Below are positions 58,239-64,000 of a stretch of DNA of 64,000 bases, piece by piece. The DNA is taken from contig JAIXMF010000012.1 in the NCBI GenBank assembly GCA_025201365.1, positions 310,001-374,000 of the forward strand, read 5' to 3'. The notes under the pieces are model-generated. The model was not told the origin of the DNA and made no database searches. It worked only from the letters and a program-made list of their open reading frames with translations. The translations under genes and the position numbers were made by a program. Source of the stretch: Syncephalis plumigaleata. Lineage: Eukaryota; Zoopagomycota; Zoopagomycetes; Zoopagales; Piptocephalidaceae. Positions within the stretch are counted from its first letter, which is position 1. Every line of letters begins with the position of its first letter.

Positions 58239-59241
58239 ATGTCGCAAATATCGAAATCTCGTTTGCTACCTACCGAATTGCTGCCTATGTAGCAGCTTAT
58301 TCAGAGCAACGTATGCTCCCTGTTTTGATTTGTGCGTCCCGTGCATTTCGTGATGTCGCGCTGCCTTGGCTTTATTATGAGCCGAAAATAACATCCGTTA
58401 ACCAGTTTCGTAAGTTCATGGATGCAGTACCTGATGCACGCGGTCGTTGGATACATAAAATGGATTTATCACAAATTGTCCATCGATGGCACTATTTATC
58501 CGAGAAGGAAATAGCAGGCTTTCTAATGCGTTACGTGGCAGGTGCCTCTACCACGTCAGATGACACGTCGTCTAGTCTATTACCTAATATAACGCCTATT
58601 GTCAATGACCCAGAGCAACTACAGCTATTGTTAGAGAATGGCCTACCTCATGATCGTCTACTTGACTTTGCACTCTATTCTTCTCAATTGAATTCGATGA
58701 TCAAGCATCATTGATCACCACCACACACAAATAAACTACCATGGCGTTCACGATTGCAACAACTCGACATTTGTTGGACACCCATACGGGATTTATCACT
58801 CACGCGGATTCTATCTCGATGTGGACCAATTTACGCGAATTATCATTGGCCAATTGCTATTTAACAGATGTGGCGATATTTGCGGTAGCTCAATGGTGTC
58901 CACAGATTAGAAAACTCGATCTAAGTGGCACGGAAGTCGCTGATCCCGGTATACTGGCCATAGCAAATGCGTGTCGAGAGTTAAGATGGCTTAGCTTGTA
59001 TGGCTGCGAAATGATTACAGATGACGCGGTGTTCGCGTTAAGATCGGGTTGTCCTCGATTACGCTGGTTAGATCTAACGGATTGTTATGGTATTCTATCT
59101 GAAGCATCCATATTTACCACCAATGCTACGGAAGATGAACAGGAAGAGACCATCCCGAATAATGACATAGATGCAGGATGGGAAACGGAAGAGGAAGAGG
59201 AAGAAGAAGACGAAGAAGAGAATGAGCAAGATGACAACTAA
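58239..59241 (+). CDS. F-box/LRR protein (Amn1/Grr1-like), frame interrupted
   Basis: The ATG at 58239 gives MSQISKSRLLPTELL, then (after a one-base jump near 58,282) AYVAAYSEQRMLPVLICASRAFRDVALPWLYYEPKI, an F-box pattern followed by the W-L-Y segment typical of fungal F-box proteins. The C-terminal half holds cysteine-containing leucine-rich repeats: LQQLDICWTPI, LRELSLANCYLTDVAIFAVAQWCP, IRKLDLSGTEVADPGILAIANACREL, RWLSLYGCEMITDDAVFALRSGCP and LRWLDLTDCYGI. The tail is Glu/Asp-rich. F-box proteins bring substrates to SCF ligases; the cullin-1 gene at 1.2-4.4 kb encodes the matching scaffold. At least three frame jumps (about 58,282, 58,700-58,740 and 58,830) occur. They may be assembly errors or mark a dying gene. 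Conserved LRR residues on both sides favour error. Confidence 0.75.
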
Positions 59242-60557
59242 TGTTAATATTTCATAATATACAGGAATGCTTATACTTTATTTACGCATGTGTCATTAGT
59301 GTATAGTACTTTAGATGGACATCATAACCATCTCACTTGTTCTTTCCTTAATAATCTCGAGATGAATATGATGAAAATAGAACATTATTATTATTATTAT
59401 TAATAATTCGCCAAGCACATAGATGCATGTACTACATGAGCCTGTTGACAGTTTCTTTGTTGAGTCAAGTAAGCAATCTAACAATGTATACGCATCACTG
59501 TTTATTCCATACGCTCAAGGTGCCAATCCATTATTCATCAATCTAGTTAATTGGTAGGAATGATCACGTTCATCCGAACCAAGTGGAGTATACGCACCAC
59601 TAGCATGAAACATCCAGTCACATTGATGATAAGCATGGCCTAGGATAGTCATCCCGAATTGGCTCAACATGGTGGAACCATTTCCTTAACTCGGCTATGT
59701 TATGTGACAGTCTCGCATGTACAGCCATCAATATCCATTGATGAGGAATAGGATTAAACACCCATGCAGACAGACAGATAGAGAGATAGGTAGACAAACG
59801 CACGGGTATACAGCCTTGATTGTAATACAAACCAGTTTCATTGTATTAGTAAATCGTAATAATACTAGTAATAATAATAATAATAATAATAAAAAGCGTA
59901 ATAGTATCATTTACTATGATGTGCGCCCCATACCAATGAACGAACAATGTAAAGGCGACAAATAACACGACGTTGTTTCTATTCGGCTATTTCGTAGCTT
60001 GTTCTTTTCCTTTTTTCTTTCTATTCTATCCTGCAATTGAGCAGCATTAGCTAACTTGCATTGGTACACGACTATTTGACGATTCTTGAATAACACTCTT
60101 ATACTACGGCAGTATTTCGTGTAATCACTCTATCCTGCATTTTCTTGTTTCTTCTTTTTCTCTCTCTCTCCTTGAATTTCTTCTATTAGTCTCATACTCC
60201 GCCATAAATATAGTGCATAGTACACCTACAGATATATAAGCATAATTATACACTAGGCTGTACGCAGTGAGTAGTTGAAATAGTATTGCAATCCGTGATA
60301 TCTGTTTATTAATCATTATTTAATGCCTTCATGACTAGTTATCCCTCTAATATCATTGCTATTCAATTATTGCATACTTATACACTAATAACATATATAC
60401 ATTTATTTACACATAAACATTAACCTCAAAGGTGAGTTGATATTACCCATGGCGATTAGCGCAATTATGATAGAGAATCATGAATAAATAAATATGAACT
60501 AGCGACTGATATGTTTCTATTTTGTTATTAGCTATCGGGCGTTGACCATTTATCGGC
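59242..60557. other. Intergenic, no gene seen
   Basis: AT-rich sequence between two plus-strand genes, with an ATT run (about 59388-59402) and an AAT run (about 59868-59892). Several short open frames lack any conserved feature. The last 200 bases probably contain the promoter of the second OPT gene. Confidence 0.55.
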
Positions 60558-62891
60558 ATGCCGTTCAAATGCCGCCAACGTACTCGTGAACCTAGTTTAT
60601 ACGCTACATCATCTGTTATCTCTCATCCCAGTGATGACTATAACAATAATAGCAGTAATAACAACAACAATGATAGTATCGATCTATACTATTATGCTGA
60701 CATGGCCTATCCACCGGATAATACTGAAACGGCCACCAATGTTAATGATGATGTTGATAATGAAGATTCACCATTTGAGATTGTGCGCGCCACTGTCAGC
60801 AACAAAGATGACACGACACTGCCAACCCTTACATTCCGTTTCTGGGTAATAAGCTTATTGTTTACGTGTACGCTGGCATTCGTCAATCAGATTGTAGCAT
60901 TTCGCGATAATGTCATTTACATCTCGCCAATTGTCGTTCAACTTGTATCGTATCCCCTAGGTCGTCTGCTCGCTCACTTGCCAAATATCAAGTTGAACTT
61001 GTTCGGTATCGGTACGGTACATCTTAATCCTGGCCCATTCAACATCAAGGAACATACACTGATTACCACTTGTACGAATTCGGCCTCATTTGTCGCGTAC
61101 GCCGTGGATATCATCATTGTACGGCGTGTATTCTATCATCAACCGTTGAATTTCGTTGCTGGCCTACTATTGATCATAAGCACGCAATGTATCGGCTATG
61201 GATTGGCGGGAATTTGCCGTCGATTTCTCGTTCGACCAGCCGCTATGATCTGGCCGGTTAACCTAGTATCGGTGGCTGTATTACGTGCCCTACACGAAGA
61301 TGCCGATATTGAACGAGAACAGGAAATGGCCGAGTTATCGGGTACATCGATGGCCGACGATACTACGAATGGCCACACAGACACGCTGTCCATGAGAAAC
61401 GTAAACCAATGTCGACGCTGGACGCCAAATAGCCGTACTCGCTTCTTTCTCATTGCAACGGTGTTGAGTGCCGTTTACTATTTCCTTCCCGGCTACTTCT
61501 TCCCCATACTGAGCGGTGTCTCTATCCTTACGCTGATCGCGCCGAACAACACGCTCATCGAGCAGATCGGTTCGGGTGCCAACGGACTGGGCGTGCTATC
61601 ATTCTCATTCGACTGGAATAGTATCGTCGCCTATCTTGGATCACCGTTAGTGACTCCTTTCTGGGCCAGTTGCAACTTGTTTGTAGGATTTGTCGCGGTA
61701 TGTTGGATTATCTTGCCGTTTGTTTACTACAACAACTGGTGGAACGTGCAACGTTTCCCCATTGTTAGCGCCGATCTATTTAGCGTCGATGGCAAGGAAT
61801 ACGATGTACTCTCGATACTTGACCCCTTGACCATGACCCTTGACCATGAAAAATACGCGAATCAAGGCAATGTACACTTTTCGTATTTCTTCACGCTAAC
61901 CTACGGGGCTGGATTCGCCGCTCTATCCGCGATTGTCGTACACACGATCTTATATCATGGTCGCGAGATATTGGCTCGTTTGCGTGACACTTATTTCGGT
62001 AAAGATGATATACACGCTCGTTTAATGAGGAATTATAACGAGGTATCCGACTGGTGGTATATACTAGTGTTGCTAGTCAACGGAGCTATCGCTATCGTCA
62101 TATGTACCACGTATGATCTGGGGTTGCCTTGGTGGGGCGTTATCCTGGCAGTCGGGATATCTGCCGTATTCATTCTACCCATTGGTATTATGACAGCGGT
62201 GGCCAACCAGACACCCGGTTTGAATATAATTACCGAGATGATTATTGGCTATATCCTGCCGGGTAATCCTGCCGCTAACATGGCCTTTAAAACATATGGG
62301 TACATCAGTATGTCGCAAGGAATCACCTTTCTAGCTGATTTGAAACTCGGTCACTACATGAAAATACCGCCACGACACATGTTCGTTGCGCAGATTATAG
62401 GCACGGTACTGGCCGGCACCATTAATCTCGCCACCACCTATCTCATGTTCCATCTTTATCCGCAACTCTGCGACAAGAAGATTGTCGGATGGACATGTCA
62501 AAGCTCGCGTGTATTCTACGCGGCATCCGTTATCTGGGGAGTTGTCGGTCCAAAACGACTATTCGAAACGCACGACAACGGCTACTCGTCGCTACTATGG
62601 GCGTTCCTTATAGGCGCCCTACTACCTTTACCATTTTGGCTACTGGCACGGAAATATCCGCGTAGTTGGTGGAACTACGTGCATACACCGATTATCCTAT
62701 CGGCCACGTCCATGATGCCACCGGCACGTCCGGCCGTGTACAATAGTTGGATTATTGCGGCGTTTATATTTCAATTTATGCTGTATCGATACCGTCACAA
62801 CTGGTGGAGTCGGTATAATTACGTGTTGTCGGCGGCACTCGAGACGGGAACGGTAATAGGAATTATTATTATAATGGGAATGACAATATAG
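60558..62891 (+). CDS. OPT-family oligopeptide transporter (second copy), 777 residues, intronless
   Basis: This is a paralog of the gene at 39.3-41.6 kb, with the same membrane layout and motifs: SPFEIVRATVSNKDD, LNPGPFNIKEHTLIT, GYGLAGICRRFLVRP, VANQTPGLNIITEMIIG, TYGYISMSQGI, DLKLGHYMKIPPRHM and WWSRYNYVLSAALETG. It differs in a basic start (MPFKCRQRTREPSLY), an Asn-rich N-terminal segment and a longer loop around residues 250-290 (DADIEREQEMAELSG). The C-terminus is shorter. Both copies are whole and lie on the same strand 19 kb apart, so this is an old duplication separated by other genes. A different peptide preference is possible but untested. Confidence 0.96.
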   Translation: MPFKCRQRTREPSLYATSSVISHPSDDYNNNSSNNNNNDSIDLYYYADMAYPPDNTETATNVNDDVDNEDSPFEIVRATVSNKDDTTLPTLTFRFWVISLLFTCTLAFVNQIVAFRDNVIYISPIVVQLVSYPLGRLLAHLPNIKLNLFGIGTVHLNPGPFNIKEHTLITTCTNSASFVAYAVDIIIVRRVFYHQPLNFVAGLLLIISTQCIGYGLAGICRRFLVRPAAMIWPVNLVSVAVLRALHEDADIEREQEMAELSGTSMADDTTNGHTDTLSMRNVNQCRRWTPNSRTRFFLIATVLSAVYYFLPGYFFPILSGVSILTLIAPNNTLIEQIGSGANGLGVLSFSFDWNSIVAYLGSPLVTPFWASCNLFVGFVAVCWIILPFVYYNNWWNVQRFPIVSADLFSVDGKEYDVLSILDPLTMTLDHEKYANQGNVHFSYFFTLTYGAGFAALSAIVVHTILYHGREILARLRDTYFGKDDIHARLMRNYNEVSDWWYILVLLVNGAIAIVICTTYDLGLPWWGVILAVGISAVFILPIGIMTAVANQTPGLNIITEMIIGYILPGNPAANMAFKTYGYISMSQGITFLADLKLGHYMKIPPRHMFVAQIIGTVLAGTINLATTYLMFHLYPQLCDKKIVGWTCQSSRVFYAASVIWGVVGPKRLFETHDNGYSSLLWAFLIGALLPLPFWLLARKYPRSWWNYVHTPIILSATSMMPPARPAVYNSWIIAAFIFQFMLYRYRHNWWSRYNYVLSAALETGTVIGIIIIMGMTI

Positions 62892-63002
62892 TATAAATTA
62901 TACACACACATATATATATATAAAATAAAATAAAATATCCTTAGAAGAGAGTAATCTTGTTATTATGCACGATAGAGTAGAGATTAATACATAGAGCAAC
63001 GC

Positions 63003-64000
63003 TTAGAGGAGTTCCGCATCGCAAACGTGGAAGCCAGACCCGACAATACTGCCTAGTAGAAGCTTCTTGTACTCGGGCTGTAATCAGCCACTGATAGCGG
63101 GGTGATCTCTTTGGTGCTTTCACTGAATACAATCTCTTGCTTGTACTTGACGCCGAAATAAAGATCGGCATCGGTGTTGTTGGCTATCCTTACCACTGCA
63201 CCATGAGCAGCATAGTTCGGATCTCTCATTGCTGCAACAAATCTAGGAATTTCACATTACCTGTCATACATGATTAGCACGTAATAGCACACACACCACA
63301 TACATGCACAAAGCAAACGCATAACTTACCCGATACGAGGAATGAGCCATCCACCGGATTGACGCGTAGATTATCGCTTAGAATGGGCACATCAATACGG
63401 TCGCGTAGTATCAATTTACCATCGGGAGACGCTTGTAAATGAGCACGTAAGCATGCGAGGATGAAACGTACAGTAGTTGATCATCGTAGCTAGTGCCTAT
63501 ACCATTAGGGAATCCCAAATGATCTGCTACAACCATGGCATCTCCATGTTCATTACGGTAGACAACGCTGCTCCACTCTCTCGCGGTTACCATCTCGAAT
63601 GTACGAATAAAGTTCTTACGACCCCATAGATCATTTGAAATGTAGAATGAACGTCTATTCACGCATGTTAAGAGGTATAATTGATAGTGATCAATCGAGA
63701 TAACTTACGCCGATGTTGGTAATACGCCATTGGGTGTACTGATGAGTGGATGACGTGCTGTCTCCACGATCTTGGCCTTGCTCGTTCCCAGTTGATATTC
63801 CATGATTTCCACTACACTCTCATTACGTCGATTATTGATGGCCATAATAATGATGGTATCCTGGGTGCTGCTCCTTTATCCTTATTCTGTGGCTTTGCAT
63901 GTTCCACGTATGGATCCCATATACCGATGCCTAGTGCATGATACCATCATCGCCGAGACCCTCGATGGTAATCTCTTTTAGATTGCCTGTCTATAGTCAA
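63003..64000 (-). CDS. Paraoxonase/arylesterase-like beta-propeller (partial, 5' end outside window)
   Basis: Paraoxonases are six-bladed, calcium-dependent hydrolases of lactones and aryl esters. Minus-strand exons give LKEITIEGLGDDGIMH, LGIGIWDP, TIIIMAINNRRNESVVEIMEY, RHPLISTPNGVLPTSA, RRSFYISNDLWGRKNFIRTFEM, WSSVVYRNEHGDAMVVADHLGFPNGIG (family FxxANGI-like motif; Asn is a calcium ligand) and YDDQLLYVSSSHAYVLIYKRL. The C-terminus YKKLLLGSIVGSGFHVCDAELL, in pieces, matches the paraoxonase end where a cysteine lies near the last residues; here the cysteine is five residues from the end. Stop TAA at 63003-63005. Frame jumps near 63,082, 63,860 and 63,935 fit missing bases. The start lies beyond the right edge. 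Confidence 0.8.

Overview
The window looks like nuclear DNA of a fungus, probably an early-diverging (non-Dikarya) lineage. The evidence is many short GT-AG introns, two fungal-type OPT oligopeptide transporters, a secreted double-psi beta-barrel protein with a Pro/Thr tail, Fcf2 and TFIIF-beta orthologs, abundant triplet microsatellites that enter coding regions as poly-N, poly-Q and poly-S, and a COP1 ortholog, which model yeasts lack. The phylum cannot be fixed from the sequence alone. I found no transposon, retroelement, viral relic, CRISPR array, tRNA or rRNA.

Layout. 1-6.8 kb is a run of minus-strand genes: a partial secreted protein resembling 2H phosphoesterases, a CUL1-type cullin, an unknown membrane protein with a VASD minisatellite, and a small secreted protein. 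6.8-15.1 kb has no gene I can support. 15.1-18.1 kb is a PH-domain protein rich in low-complexity sequence. 19.1-34.4 kb holds a fatty-acid-modification gene set: a DUF1365 protein, a cyclopropane-fatty-acid-synthase-type methyltransferase, an FAD amine-oxidase-like protein, and a second methyltransferase of the CFA/coclaurine N-methyltransferase type. A secreted lectin-like gene is interleaved, and a diverged paralog lies at 35.9-37.8 kb. 39-49 kb carries an OPT transporter, FCF2 and TFIIF-beta on a shared promoter, the DPBB protein and a p24 cargo receptor. 49.6-59.3 kb carries COP1, a Kelch-BTB protein and an F-box/LRR protein. The right end has a second OPT transporter and a partial paraoxonase-like arylesterase.

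How the genes fit together. The main system is the 19-34 kb set. Bacteria keep amine oxidase, DUF1365 and CFA-synthase genes in one operon, and plants fuse the oxidase to the synthase. Here the same partners are separate intron-bearing eukaryotic genes, with a second methyltransferase divergent from the oxidase. This suggests a lipid-modification pathway (cyclopropane, methyl-branched or furan fatty acids). A looser theme is ubiquitination: cullin, F-box/LRR, BTB-Kelch and COP1 all occur here.

Caveat. Many conserved proteins jump reading frame without a usable intron, and nearly every jump is of the kind left by one missing base. I read this as assembly error rather than gene death, so several genes below join more than one reading frame.
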